From contig JALMLS010000527.1 in NCBI GenBank assembly GCA_038496445.1, forward strand, positions 1-64,000: a DNA stretch of 64,000 nucleotides. Reading direction: 5' to 3'. The DNA is from Trichosphaerium sp. ATCC 40318. Taxonomy: Eukaryota > Discosea > Flabellinia > Trichosidae. Positions 1 through 11,370 of the stretch are shown piece after piece (position 1 is the stretch's first letter; every line of letters begins with the position of its first letter). A program made the position numbers and the translations under genes. The notes beneath the pieces are model-generated. The model had not been told where the DNA came from. It saw only the letters and a program-made list of their open reading frames with translations, and ran no database searches.

Positions 1-304
1 TTTGTTTAGTGGATAGAACGTCAACTCACTGAAGCCAAGAAATACATGCCAATGGTATTACTACCCTTAACCAATCATACACTTTCTAACAATCATTTTA
101 GAGCAAGGGAGGTATCCGTAAGTAATTTTATTTGGCAAATACAGAGTAATTACTGTCCGAAATAAACAAAGGTTTTGTTTTCAAGAACCCGTTCTAGTTT
201 TTATGAGTTTTTTGATTAAGCAAGTAACTTTTTTGAGACTCCTCAAGATTGATCACGTGATTAAAAAATGCACCGAAAATAAATTAAAGTGACACAAGTA
301 TAAT
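1..304. other. Intergenic, no gene seen
   Basis: AT-rich sequence downstream of the proton-channel stop codon. I see no convincing coding frame or RNA gene. A GATCACGTGAT palindrome lies near 251-261; the core CACGTG hexamer recurs throughout the window. Confidence 0.5.
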
Positions 305-2369
305 CTATTCATTGTCATCATCATCATCATCATCATCGTCGTCACTGCCGTCCGCGCGTTCAAAGTCAGAAGAGTCGTCTTCATCATCTTCATCATCTTC
401 ATCTTCTTCGTCACCTTCGCGCAGTGGCCCACTATCGGTTGAATCAGATTCGCCATCAGAACTAGTATCGGTTGAATCAGATTCGTCATCAGAACTAGAT
501 GAAGAAATAGAATCAAGATCTACATCACCACCTGAAAATAACTTTGGTTAGCAGGTCACGCATGAAAACTACGAAGAAACAAAACCCAAAAAAAACGTTT
601 GGTTACCAGACAAAATAATTTTTTGACTTCTTCCTCTTCTTCCCATAGATGTTCAGCCTCTTCCAAAAGAGCAACCATACAGTCGTCATCACAACTAGAT
701 TTTGTAGCTTTCTTGAATAATTCATGATCACGTGCAAGTAGCTCACCCATTTTCTCTACAGCCCTATGTTCATGTCTCAATTCCTTTGAATAAAGATGCT
801 TCTTCTTAGCAAGAAGATCAATCTCAACTGATTTATCCAGCAAAAACTGTTCTTTCTCAGCCAACTGTTGCTGTGCCTTTTCTACCTCATCATGCTCTTC
901 AGCTAGCTTCTTTTTAACCTTCTTAACAGCAGCACGCTTCTTTTTAAGCTTAAGTTGGAGCTTATCCAATAACTCTTTTTCTTCGAGGTACTGCATTCGT
1001 ACTTCTGAAGCTTTATTCTCCAAGTCATGTTGAGCATCCAAAACTTCTTTTAACTGAAGTGCAGCCTCATTAATAACTTTTTCAAAGCTTGCCTAAAATA
1101 ATTCTACTTAGTACAAACACGTGACGAGAAAAAAAATCACGTGACACATATTGAAGTACCACGTGACTGGACTGAACTCATAGTACCTTCTGCTTCTCGC
1201 GCTTTTCCTCGACGGAAACGTAAATACCATGAACAATACGAACAAGCCTCCAAAGACGGAAAAGAAGAAGAACAACTCCGACTGAGTCTGCAATGAATAT
1301 ATCAAATAGTAATGATAAAGTCACAACAAACAGATCAATAACATAAAGAGGTTTTTTAAAGAAATCAATGCCAAAAGCGAAAATCAGTGATAGTAGCTCA
1401 ATCTATGGTACAAGTCAAAAAAAAAACGGTTGATAACAAAACCATAGTAGACAAAAGAATAAGGTGTTTGTCGTACCTCGAAAACTACGAGTATAGCTTT
1501 TGATAGAGCAGAGAGAACCTCTTCGAATATCTCTACTCCTTCGATATAAATTCAAGCTCTGATGCCTAAGCAGTACAATCAACAAAAAAAACGAATATAC
1601 TATCCCTCCTTGTTTCTCCCAAGAATTAACAATTTGCAAAAGAAAGTATATACAGACAATCCAAACTACGCTAATAAAAACACCACTACGTACATCTATG
1701 ATCTCCAAAATCTCCTCTTCGCTCTCAAAAACATATATAGTATTATTCCCACCTCCTTCATCGTCTTCTAAAAACGCTCTCTTGTTTTGACTTGTAGCAT
1801 TGAAACCTTCACAAACTTCTGTTTTATTAAGTTTATGTAATTCTGCGTCTTCCTTGATCTCTGGAACACCTTCTTTAAATGTTTCTATTGACACTTCAGT
1901 AATAACTATAACCACATCCAATAAAAGCAAAAAGACGAGGAAAGACTGAGCAATCTTTGATTCCCAAAACTTGCCAGTTTGATACCGGGTGTGTCTACAC
2001 AAATGATGAATCTATGCATCTCTACATAATAACATGTGTATGACGTACGCCCAGCATGTATTATTAGACTTTTTGGGTTTACGTGCAAATAAAAACCATT
2101 TCGAGTTAATACAAGTACCCCAAGACACTTGTTTTGAGTTATGGTAAACTATTCAAGGTATAAGAAGAGTATTTTATTGCAATAAAGACGTACGTGACCA
2201 TTCGTGTTTTAAAATACGTTTTGCGGTATCTATATTCTTCTTATCTACCGGGTAATTAAGTACGTAGTCAAAGAGGGAGTATATTAACATTACGTTCACG
2301 CAAAGGTACATGTTTATCCTTTCTCTTCTTCCCTTTCTTCTTACTGGCCTTCTTACTATTTTTGTCCAT
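305..2369 (-). CDS. HVCN1: Voltage-gated proton channel (Hv1 type) with long coiled-coil and acidic tail
   Basis: This should be a membrane channel that passes protons outward when the membrane depolarises. In order I see S1 (about 1900-1960, with LLLLDVVIV, whose Asp matches the selectivity-filter Asp of Hv1), a long extracellular S1-S2 loop with N-glycosylation motifs (NKT, NAT), S2, S3 (IDLFVVTLSLLFDIF) and S4 with the three-Arg signature RLWRLVRIVHG. As in animal Hv1, S4 runs into a cytosolic coiled coil; here it is long (about 150 residues rich in E/K/L) and ends in an Asp/Glu/Ser tail. S2, S3 and S4 come together only after splicing, for example an intron at about 1093-1187 starting GTACTA. 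The stop is TAG at 305-307. The start is the least certain part: I propose a Lys-rich first exon (MDKNSKKASKKKGK) at 2369, but the N-terminal joins are not fully resolved. Channel identity is firm; the first about 60 residues are inference. Confidence 0.85.
312..410. repeat. TCATCA/TCTTCA trinucleotide repeat in coding DNA
   Basis: Short runs of TCATCA and TCTTCA (GAT/GAA codons on the minus strand) encode the Asp/Glu-rich C-terminus of the proton channel. Likely length-variable by slippage. Confidence 0.75.
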
Positions 2370-2783
2370 AGGTATAAATACCTTGCAAGGTCTTTGGGGC
2401 AACCCGGCTCGTGTGAATAGGAAATAAAAATAATGTAGAAAACTCACTTTTTTTGACGTTGAAGTGTCGATTACTCCATGTGTTTTCGTAACTTGCAAAA
2501 ACCATCTCTTTTGGTAGATAACAAAAGAATAAAAAATAAAACGCCAAAGAATAGCACCATCATGTATAGCATGAACACCAAAAGAATGTGCACTCAAGCC
2601 AAGAAAGGTCACTCTTACGATATCAGCGAATATTCACGCGAAAACCGAGCCAGTTTTCATGTGAGTTTAAACCGTTGTTCGCACGTTGGCTTCCAACATA
2701 ATTTCTCCTTCTGTAGCAACAAGGTAGTTGTTTTAATAAATAAAAGTGTACAAGCCGAACTAGCGGCAAAAAGAGGTAGTGTG
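2370..2783. other. Intergenic spacer between two minus-strand genes
   Basis: Spacer between the end of the mucin-like gene and the proposed start of the proton channel. It should hold the channel promoter. Open frames here do not join to either neighbour and I recognise nothing in them. Confidence 0.4.
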
Positions 2784-4963
2784 ACTACTGGAAGGATTCA
2801 TAAGATCCATCACTGTATTCGTCACTGTACTCATCAGTGTACTCGTCACTTTCGCTTTCGGTATCATCAGAATAATACTCTTCTTCATATTGAACTAACC
2901 CTTCACCAGTAACCTCTTCATAGCTAACAGGAGATAAGGATCGCGTGAACTTCAAGCAAATAACAAAAAATCACGTACGAATCTGAAAAGTCTTCGTATT
3001 CACGTGCAACTTCATCGCCTGGGTATACATCTACTCTACCTTCTTCTGATTCAACTTTTGTTGTATCAGCTTGGTATCTAACTTCAGCAGAAGACTATAA
3101 ATTGTAAGACATAAAATTAAAATAAAAAACAATAGTTAGTTGTTTCGCCACGTACGGAATCCATTGGTACGCCTGCAGATGGTGTTTGCACATGAGTTGT
3201 TGTAAAATTAACAAGTTCATTTTCGTCCTCTTTCTTAGGTCCACTAGACCCACTAGACGAACACGAACAAGAACAAACACTGCAGCAACAAATAAACAAA
3301 ATAATTAGTGCAATCAATATTGCAGCGCCTAAAAATTCATTAGCTCCCTTTCTAACTACAACCTCTATTAAAACATACCTGCACCGCCACCAATACCAAT
3401 CCATAGTGCATTTACTTCCAAAAAAGATTGTTCATCTGCAATACAATCAACACATTCTCGTTCAGATGATGAAGTAAGAGTTGAAGGCGTAACAGCGGCA
3501 GGAGATGACTAATAGAATAAGTAAACTTTTTCCAACATAAAGGTACTGTACAGTAACCGTTGCATCTGTTGTATTGGCTTGTAGCGCAGCTTCAAATCCA
3601 GCAGTTGAACCCTAATTTGTGTTAAGGCAGCCAAGAGAAAAATACCACATACCAAAAATGTAGCAACAGGGGTAGCTGCGTCAGTACCATTAAAACGTGC
3701 ATTATAGCTTGTAGTTTGCTCAATACTCTTCTTTGAAGTCGGTTGTTGTGTAACAACAGGTCTAATACCTGTTTCTTGCTGAAGAAAGTCTTCAGCAAAT
3801 ACAATTTCAGCACTATCAAGTGGTCTTGAAACAGCAAAGACTACGTCTACTGATCCAACGACACAACGTGGACTATTGGGTCCAAATGTAACTACACCAC
3901 GCTTGTATAGCAGTTAGATTAGGTGCCTATAACATTAACGTACACCAAGAGTCCATGTTCCTTCAGTAGTGAACGAAAGTTCAAAATTTCTTACAGGAAA
4001 AAAAGGAGCTGTTGAAGTGAAATCCGTAGGTTGACCACGTGCCTAAAGTAAGGGTTTAGATATTCATTTGCAACAAGATTAAAATTTAAGCTTACGCCTG
4101 GTTCGGAGAAGGTATTATTTGATTCGCCAGCAACCAAGTTTAACACAGGTTCCTGAAAAATGATAAGATGTTTGTACTAGAGCATTAAAACACAAACCTG
4201 AGATAAAAGATTCCATCCCAAGAGAGCTATGAAGCTACCAGCAGATTGTCCAGGTAAAATACAATCGAGGCGAGGTTCTTGCGCGGGTTAGTTCATGCAC
4301 ATGTGGAAGTTATAAATGCGTACCTATCGCCGGGAAAGAGGCAACTGACACTTCTGTAGGAGGTTCAGTAGTTGGTGTGGTAGTTGTAGGCGCAATAGTT
4401 GTATTTGTGGTATTAGATGGAGCTACAGGTGCAGTTGGCATAGTTGGCGCTTCTGTTGGTGCCTCAGTTGTTGGTGACGCTGTTGTTGGCGCATTTGTAG
4501 GCGCAATGGTTGTGGTTGGTGGTTCTGTAGGTGATTCTGTTGTAGGTGATTCTGTTGTAGGCGCTTCTGTAGTTGGAGTTTCTGTTGTTGGTACGTCAGT
4601 GGTAGGAGGTACGGTAGTAGGAGCGTTTGTTGTTGGGGCGTCAGTTGTTGGTGTTTCTGTTGTTGGTGCGTCAGTGGTGGGTGGTACGGTAGTAGGAGCG
4701 TCTGTTGTTGGCGGCGCTGTTGTTGGTGGGTTGGTAGTAGGAGCCGTAGTTGTTGGTGCGTCAGTGGTGGGAGGTACGGTAGTAGGAGCGTCTGTCGTTG
4801 GTGGCGCTGTTGTTGGAGCCTCGGTAGTAGGAGCATCTGTTGTTGGTGGCACCGTTGTAGGTTGTACAGTTGTTGGAGGCGCTGTTTGCGCTTGCACAGC
4901 AATAAACGCAAATAGCGCTACAATGATAAATATATCAACAATAGCCCTCATGAAAGATAGCAA
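2784..4963 (-). CDS. Mucin-like type I membrane glycoprotein
   Basis: This is probably a surface protein. The first exon encodes a signal peptide (MRAIVDIFIIVALFAFIAVQA, preceded by MLSF) and about 150 residues of Pro/Thr repeats (PTTDAPTT, PTTVPPTT), a typical heavily O-glycosylated stalk. Later exons, joined through introns starting GTACGC, GTACGT or GTTACT, give an ectodomain of about 300 residues with N-glycosylation sites (NNTF, NGT, NTT). Next comes a CVDC motif, one membrane span (about 3270-3410, rich in Gly/Ala then Ile/Leu), a juxtamembrane Cys cluster (CCCSVCSCSC, possible palmitoylation) and an acidic Tyr/Ser tail with repeated EYSD/EYTD units ending at TAG 2784-2786. No known ectodomain family is recognised. 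It is divergent from GCSH with about 100 bp between the start codons, so the two may share a promoter region. ATG 4951 is an alternative start that still leaves a good signal peptide. Confidence 0.72.
4377..4897. repeat. Tandem PTT-codon repeat array (mucin stalk)
   Basis: Imperfect 12- and 18-bp units encode alternating PTT-x-APTT/VPPTT blocks on the minus strand. The long plus-strand open frame over this stretch (VVGASVVG-type) is the antisense shadow of the repeats, not a gene. Confidence 0.85.
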
Positions 4964-5064
4964 GCTCTATTTGCAATTGCTGATTTGTGTTGTTTGTTTG
5001 ACTAAAAACTACCAAAAGTTTAGCGTTTTTTTCTATTGTTTTGTTGCAATAACACTGAGAAACC

Positions 5065-5897
5065 ATGCTTCGCTTCAGCACACGCTTTTCTAGCGCACTT
5101 CGCACAACCCAACAAACTCAACAAGTGAATAGCGTCCGTAATACGCGCTATACTCGCGCTTCCGTTAGAAAGTATTGTTCAGCGGGTGCCGGTACGCCAA
5201 AAGAGCATTGCGAATTGTAAGTTTTTCTTACGACTATCCAATAGAACCAGAAGACTACAAGTACTCCAAAACCCACGAATGGGCTAAATTGAACGACGCT
5301 GGAGACTCAGCCACCGTTGGCCTCACAAACCACGCACAAGATGCTTTGGGCGATATTGTATTCGTAGAGCTTCCTGGTCCGTTATTTTAGCGCCCATAAA
5401 ACGAAGCTGAACAAATAATTTTTTGAAAACAAATCTTTCCGGTTTTGAGGCGCAAAACTCATACAAGTGTTAGAAGTCGGTACTACATACGAAATTGGCG
5501 AGAAATTCGGAACAGTAGAATCTGTTAAAGCAGCCAATGATATTTTTATGCCATTTTCTGGTACATGTACTGAAGTACGTAAATATGCAACCAAACAAAC
5601 GAACTAAGCGTTACTTAGGTAAACACAGCACTCGAAGAGGACGCAGCAACAATAAACAGAGCAGCTTATGGAGAAGGATGGCTAGCACGATTCCAAGTAC
5701 GTTGTTAATTTAATTGTTGTACAAGGACAATCCACGCGCCAATATTTCCGTTTTAAGAGTGTTTTAATGCGTTTCGGTTTAAAAAAAGACTTTCTGACGT
5801 TTTATTCTAGATCTCTGATATGAAACATATTGATGACCTTATGGATAAGCCTGCATACCAAGAACAGTTGAAAAAAGAGTCTGATGAGGATGCATAA
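5065..5897 (+). CDS. GCSH: Glycine cleavage system H protein, mitochondrial
   Basis: H protein is the lipoyl carrier that shuttles the aminomethyl group between the P, T and L proteins of the mitochondrial glycine cleavage complex. The N-terminus ([17 protein letters not shown]..., rich in Arg/Ser/Thr, no acidic residues) is a typical mitochondrial presequence. After an intron starting GTACGCC at 5192 the mature part reads [10 protein letters not shown], then [20 protein letters not shown], then after a second intron the lipoylation motif [14 protein letters not shown], where the Lys of ESVK is the lipoyl site. The last exons give [21 protein letters not shown] and [12 protein letters not shown], ending at TAA 5895-5897. 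All expected blocks are present and length is normal, so it looks functional. Confidence 0.93.
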
Positions 5898-6155
5898 TTC
5901 TTTTTGAACTACAAACCTCTCTTGTACACCAAAAAGATTAAAACAACAAATATTTGTTGCATTGGGCTTTGTTAATATACGTGGAGTTCTTTTACGCATA
6001 AAAACAAAAAGGAGTTCACTAAGAACTCAGAAACTAAACGGTTTTTTTCTTCAGTTTTTGATTTTTTTTTGGAAGGCTTGAAGATCGGATTCTTGTTCTG
6101 TTCTTAGTTCTTTTTTTTGTCAAGTTCTGGTCTTGTTGAGGAATGGCACAAAGTT

Positions 6156-9100
6156 TTATTTTTTAGTTTTGCGTTTACCCCAGTTATTTGTTACAGGTTT
6201 ACTAACATCAACTCTTGGTGTTATTTTGACATCATCTTCATCATCTCCCAATAATGACAAAAAGTCCGTCTACGATTAACAGTCAAACCAGATTTCTACA
6301 ACAGTGTATTGCGTACCTTTTTCTTTGGTTTCTTTGGTGTCGTTTTTGCTTTCTTTGACTTTGGAGCAGAAGTAGACGAAGATGATCTATTAAGTGTAAA
6401 CAAGTGGAAATATTCAGTCAAAAAAACTTCCGTAGTCACGTACTGTTTTCTTTTACGTGATTTAGGCTCTGACTTTACTTTTGCATCTGTCATACTAACA
6501 TCTCCACCACCATTGTCATCAGCAGAATTAGTCTACAAAAGAGTGAGAACAAGATTTGTTGCAAAACAAAAAATCTCAACAAACTTTTCCCATTTTTTTT
6601 ACCTTATCGCCATTGTTTAACCCAAATGCATCAAGAGTACGTTGACGTAATGTATGGGCCTCTATAAAACCCTCTACATCCTCTTCACTATAATTTTTTC
6701 TTGTTTCTAGTATTTTTGTTCTAACTGCATCTTGTGTAAGATCAGCGCCTTTTTTCTGTGCAGCTCTTATTAATTTTGTTCTTTCAAGTTTTGTATCTTC
6801 TTTTATCTTATCAAGAACATACTTTTTAGTCTTTGCAATAGTATTATTCACCAGCCTATACACAAAAAGTTGTCAGACATGGGTCATGGTTATAATCGTT
6901 CCATTTTAGTGAGATTGAGATTCAGTCATAAAAACGTGAATAGTTTTGGTTCTTTTTCATAATTTGTGACAATACTAGCTCTTCGTGCTACTACGTTATT
7001 TTTTGGAGTAGTAAAGAAAATAATTTAATAGCTGAGTGGTGTCACTTCAGAAAGTAAATTTAATCCTTCACGGTAGGAAAAGTGTTTGAATACCAAAACA
7101 AAGTGTTTTTTTTTTTTGGGATGTTGACCATATTTAGTAAATTACGTACTCTGTGAGTGCTGTTTTTTCGTCTTTTGAAACAAAGTTATCCAAAGCCTTA
7201 TAAAAATCTGATTCTAATACAACAGAAGGCTTCCCATTAGCTACCAATGAGTTGTTTATTAGGTCCTAAAATAAAATAAGTCACAGATTCCACTTTTTTT
7301 CTTTCACTTACCTCCATATTCCTTGAGTCTGGTTTTATGCTCATACGGCTCTGTAAAGCAGCTTCTTCGTCCATGCTTGACGCGTTTTCTGGAAAGGTCA
7401 TGTAAGTCTAAAGACCTACAATCGAGGGATGTTTGCGTACGTAAATGTGCTTTTGTTGCTTTTTTCTTGGTGAACAGTAATATTTCATTAGGGTTTGCTA
7501 CTTTGCCTACAAAAGCTTGTCCAAACTGTGCGCTACTCATAGTATCGAAACCTCCCGAGTGATCAACCTAAAGCATTTGAGTGTTATTGAAAAGTAAAAG
7601 AAAGAGAAGAAAAGAACTAACCCGAAGGCGAATCAAAGGTTGTCGTGGTGGCAACTTTTTATCCTTTCTTTCTTTGTTTACTCGGGCGATCATTTCAGAA
7701 ACTCTTTGTTCTAGGAACTCTCTAACTGCTTCCTTATCTGTGGGATCAAGGCTTTCGGCTAAAGAAAAAGGAGTTAGTGTCAAGTTGATCTTAGATTTAA
7801 ACTCACGGTCAAGCGTAACATCCTCCATTACAAATGGTCGTACAGTTTTTAACTCTATAGGTACGAGTTTAAACTGTGTACCCTTTATTTCTAATAGTGC
7901 TATATGTCTTAAAAAGACAGTGAGAATGAATGATTAGACTTTACCATGAAGTGCGCACTTTTTTGTTGTTTCGTGTTCAGTCAAACTTGTAGCTATGCTT
8001 GAGCCTGGTTGAGATATATAAAAATTGGCTAAAAGGACCCATTAGCAATGTTAAATACCAGGTAAAGAGTACCTTCTGAGGATTGTTTCGGTACAACCTG
8101 ACAATCGTGTTCATGTCCCCAAACGACAAGATCAAAAAAATTTTCGAGAAATTTTTCGTGGATATAATTCTTTGGAGAATGAGCTACTCTGAGAGAGAAA
8201 ACGTGTCAGTTCAGGTAAAATTAATTGCGTTAAAGTTCTAATGTTATGTTTTTTGCTTCTTTTTGTCTAACCTGTTTTGATGAATTGTCATTAGACTGAA
8301 CCACTTGTCTTTTTCCTCAAGAGGTCTCATAAATTTAACTTTTTGTTCTCTGAAAGTTCTGTACAATCTCTCGTCCCTTATATATCCCAATCCGTACAAA
8401 GCAAGCTTCGTATTTCCTAAACAATTATTAGCCTCATTCATATGTCTATTATGTTTGTATATGATATGTGTGAATTGATAAACTATGTTTACCTTTCTCT
8501 ATTAGAACAGGATATACTGAAATGTCATCGACATTTTGACACTTTCCAAAATAATTTACAAGATTACTGACACTTAATATATCAAGCGCAGAATGTGCTC
8601 CATCCTATTTCCAATAAATATCCAATAAATAACGCAAAAATATCCAAGTAACAACACAACACTAATCGAAAAAAAAATTCATGTAATTTCATTTAAAAAA
8701 AAAACGTACACCTGATGGATCGTCGTGATTTCCATGTACAGCAAACATTGGATATTTTACATTATAATTAGGGTCTTCATAATTAACGTGTCCTTGAGTT
8801 TGTATGTAAGCATGTTGCCGAAAGATTTTATATCGTAATTCAAACCGTTATGTCGTAGGAAATAAAACAAAAGGTCCGCAGATGGCGCGTACCGAAAGAG
8901 TTGTTTGAAAAGTCTGAAACTACTTCAATTTCTACTTCTTTGTCGCCCATACAATGCTTTCTAATGATCTCCATTGTACGATAAAGCGTCTATTACAATT
9001 ATTGGATGAAGTTTTACGGAGACTAGCTGCGTGCCTTTCTAGAAGGCTTATTATCATGAAACAAATCGCCACCATGGAGTATCATATCTACCTACCCATT

Positions 9101-9433
9101 TGTGAGCTCGTAACGGTCTTTTAGAGGAATCTTACGTTACATGTATCTGCATAACCTAATATTTCGTCCCACGTTATAAACGAATCATCTTTGCGTATTG
9201 GATCGCGTTCCAAGTAGCCTTTGATTGAATTAAACAAAAAACGTTATTTTTTCTTTAAAACCCACGAACCTATGTGTGTGTCCGTTGTAATGAGTACGCG
9301 GATAGTGTCGGCATCTAAATCTTCCTCGGCGTCATCTTGGCTGTTACTAAAGGACAATCGCGTTAGTGTTAGTAAAAATGCGTTGGTACGTGTACGATTC
9401 GTTTTGCGATACTTCTTCTTCACTATCAGACAT
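6156..9433 (-). CDS. MRE11: MRE11 double-strand-break repair nuclease
   Basis: MRE11 is the Mn-dependent nuclease of the MRE11-RAD50-NBS1 complex that processes DNA breaks. Spliced minus-strand exons give the phosphoesterase motifs in order: TDTHIGYLERD (motif I), [18 protein letters not shown] (motif II), [12 protein letters not shown] (motif III), MTIHQNR and [11 protein letters not shown] (metal-binding His). The capping region follows ([59 protein letters not shown]). A C-terminal tail follows with basic and Ser-rich stretches ([21 protein letters not shown]) and an acidic end. The start [13 protein letters not shown] at 9433 is followed by a short intron (GTACACG...TTTAG) and [14 protein letters not shown]. 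Stop TAA at 6156-6158. About 15 short introns. The protein appears complete. Confidence 0.93.
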
Positions 9434-9842
9434 TTTGATTTGATGTAAAGTGTAAGTTCGTGGAAATTGCCGCCAAGAATATAGAAGTGTTCGACGACCT
9501 CCTGGTTGTTATTGGCGCAACCAACTTTAACGACAGCTTAAAGCAGTTCGATCTTTTGTCCGAAAACCGTTGTGGTCAATCAAAGTAGCTTTCAACAACA
9601 AAACTTACAGTTCAAAAAAACAATCTTCAACAACGCAATAGATTGATCATGACTTCATTGGGCGTATAGATTGACCAAGTGATCAAATACTATCGCGAGA
9701 ATCATACCAAAGCATTTCACAAACCTAGAGATGAGAACACAACAGCAAATAAGGTCCAAAGGTATAGAAGCACTTGCAGGTGTTCATGTCATTAACCTTG
9801 ATGGTACTTCGGTTAACAAATAAAAGCATCGAAACACTTAAA

Positions 9843-9886
9843 CTCGTTATTCGTAACAAAAAAAAAAATTACGCGTAACAAATTTT
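9843..9886 (+). repeat. Left terminal inverted repeat
   Basis: Forty-four bases ending in AACAAATTTT, containing an imperfect and a perfect TTACGCGTAA palindrome around an A-run. It matches the right end in reverse complement with a few mismatches. Confidence 0.85.
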
Positions 9887-11326
9887 AATAAAAACCCCTG
9901 TTGACCATGACAACATTAATACCGCTACATTTGTTACCTATTCCAATAGTTTAAAAGTCGCTTCACGCAAAATAAAACGCAAACCGTTACACAATCATGA
10001 AATCGCGTAAACGCATTGCTGCTACGCGTCAATTACTGCTTGAAGGTGTCAGCCGGACGCAGGAGCAGGTGATAGCCTAAAATCGCTAAAATATCGCGCA
10101 CTCAGACATAAAACAATGTAAAAGCCAACAGGAAGAGACAAATGCAAACGACAGAGCAGATTGAAAGCTAAACAAAGTTATTGATGAAGGTTGGCGAGTT
10201 TTGACACATGAGCAAATTTTCCTTCCCCGAAATTGAGCATGTCTCTAAACACAGTAGCAAAACTGGGAGTTCCAATACAATGCAAAGACAGTGTTTGAGT
10301 GGTTGGTAATAAGTCAGAGTTAATTGATAGACTTTTAAAGGCACGTGATCCTACTTTTGAAAACAGCTTTAATATCCATATTAAGCTAGTTTTTGGGGCT
10401 GTTCAGCTGTGATACATTCATTTTATACAACTCACTTTGATGTTGTTGATCATGCTAATCAAACTAAATGGAGTACTTCAATGCCTGGGCAGTGTATAGA
10501 GCAAAACTATCGAATGATTACGGGAATTATGAAAATGACATCCCTGTAGCCATCACAGATTACAATATAGTATCCAAGTGTCCTGATCATGATCAAATAC
10601 ATCTTGTACTTGCAAAGGCCTTGTGTTATGGTGATGTTTTATAATTCTGAATAAATTGTATTTTTTTTTGTTGGACACTCAAAAAACAATCCAAAAAATG
10701 CTATCACCAATAGGTACCTTTAAAAAAGATGGTGTTAGTTGAAGGAGATGCTGTATTTCAGACGATCAAATGATCAATATTGACTAAGTGCACAATATTA
10801 GCATAAAAATGAATAGTTACAAACACACAAAAGATACAAAAAACCATTTTCTGAACCTGTTTGTAGCTAACTGTAGCAAACCTTTTACACCTAGAACTCA
10901 TATATAAGCAATATAAAGACGCTAGAAAGTGAAATTACTAAAAAATTTATTCAAGAGTCTGTGTAGTACATGCGACAACTTTGCAAAAATAAAAAAAAAC
11001 AATCTCAACAATTTTTGAGGTGTCTGTCAATTCTGTCATTACACTAAAAAACTTCAAGTTTAATGAGGTTTGTTTAATACCATTCTATTTTATGTGTTGT
11101 ATATATAAACAACAATGCTTGGACAAAAGATGGAATATTATTGCAAACTTTGTAACAAATACCGAAAAAACCCACTAAAATTGGAATCAGTCAGCTGACT
11201 TTGCTGGCTTGTTCACAAATTCCATGATCGCATCAAAGTATATCCTGCACTTGTAGGCATGATTAAAACGTATATGGCGTTTCTCAAAAAAAAATAAAAC
11301 AAGGACACTGAGTCACTTGACCAGGA

Positions 11327-11370
11327 AAAATTTGTTACGCGTAACTTTTTTTTTTGTTACGCGTAATGAG
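11327..11370 (-). repeat. Right terminal inverted repeat
   Basis: Reverse complement of the left end, with two perfect TTACGCGTAA palindromes separated by a run of about ten T. It is followed directly by TTAAA. Confidence 0.85.

Larger units (their letters stand above)
9843..11370. mobile_element. DNA transposon-like element with 44-bp inverted repeats, degenerate
   Basis: The ends are inverted copies: the left end starts CTCGTTATTCGTAAC, and the right end read in reverse starts CTCATTACGCGTAAC. Both continue with an A-run and then TTACGCGTAACAAATTTT. The element is flanked by TTAAA on both sides (9838-9842 and 11371-11375), as expected of a target-site duplication, and removing it restores the LRR codons for TLKGVHT. 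The inside has no long intact frame. Fragments include a short frame from 9997 (MKSRKRIAATRQLLLEG) and a SAP-domain-like piece (GNKSELIDRLLKA) near 10310-10350. I see no recognisable transposase catalytic motif, so it is decayed or non-autonomous. A TTAA-type target recalls piggyBac, but the terminal bases are not the usual ones for that family; superfamily unassigned. Confidence 0.82.

Noticed and set aside
4377-5093. Long plus-strand frame rich in VVGASVVG
   Set aside because: It is antisense to the PTT-repeat exon of the mucin-like gene; the repeat composition keeps the opposite frame open. The minus frame has a signal peptide and connects to further exons.
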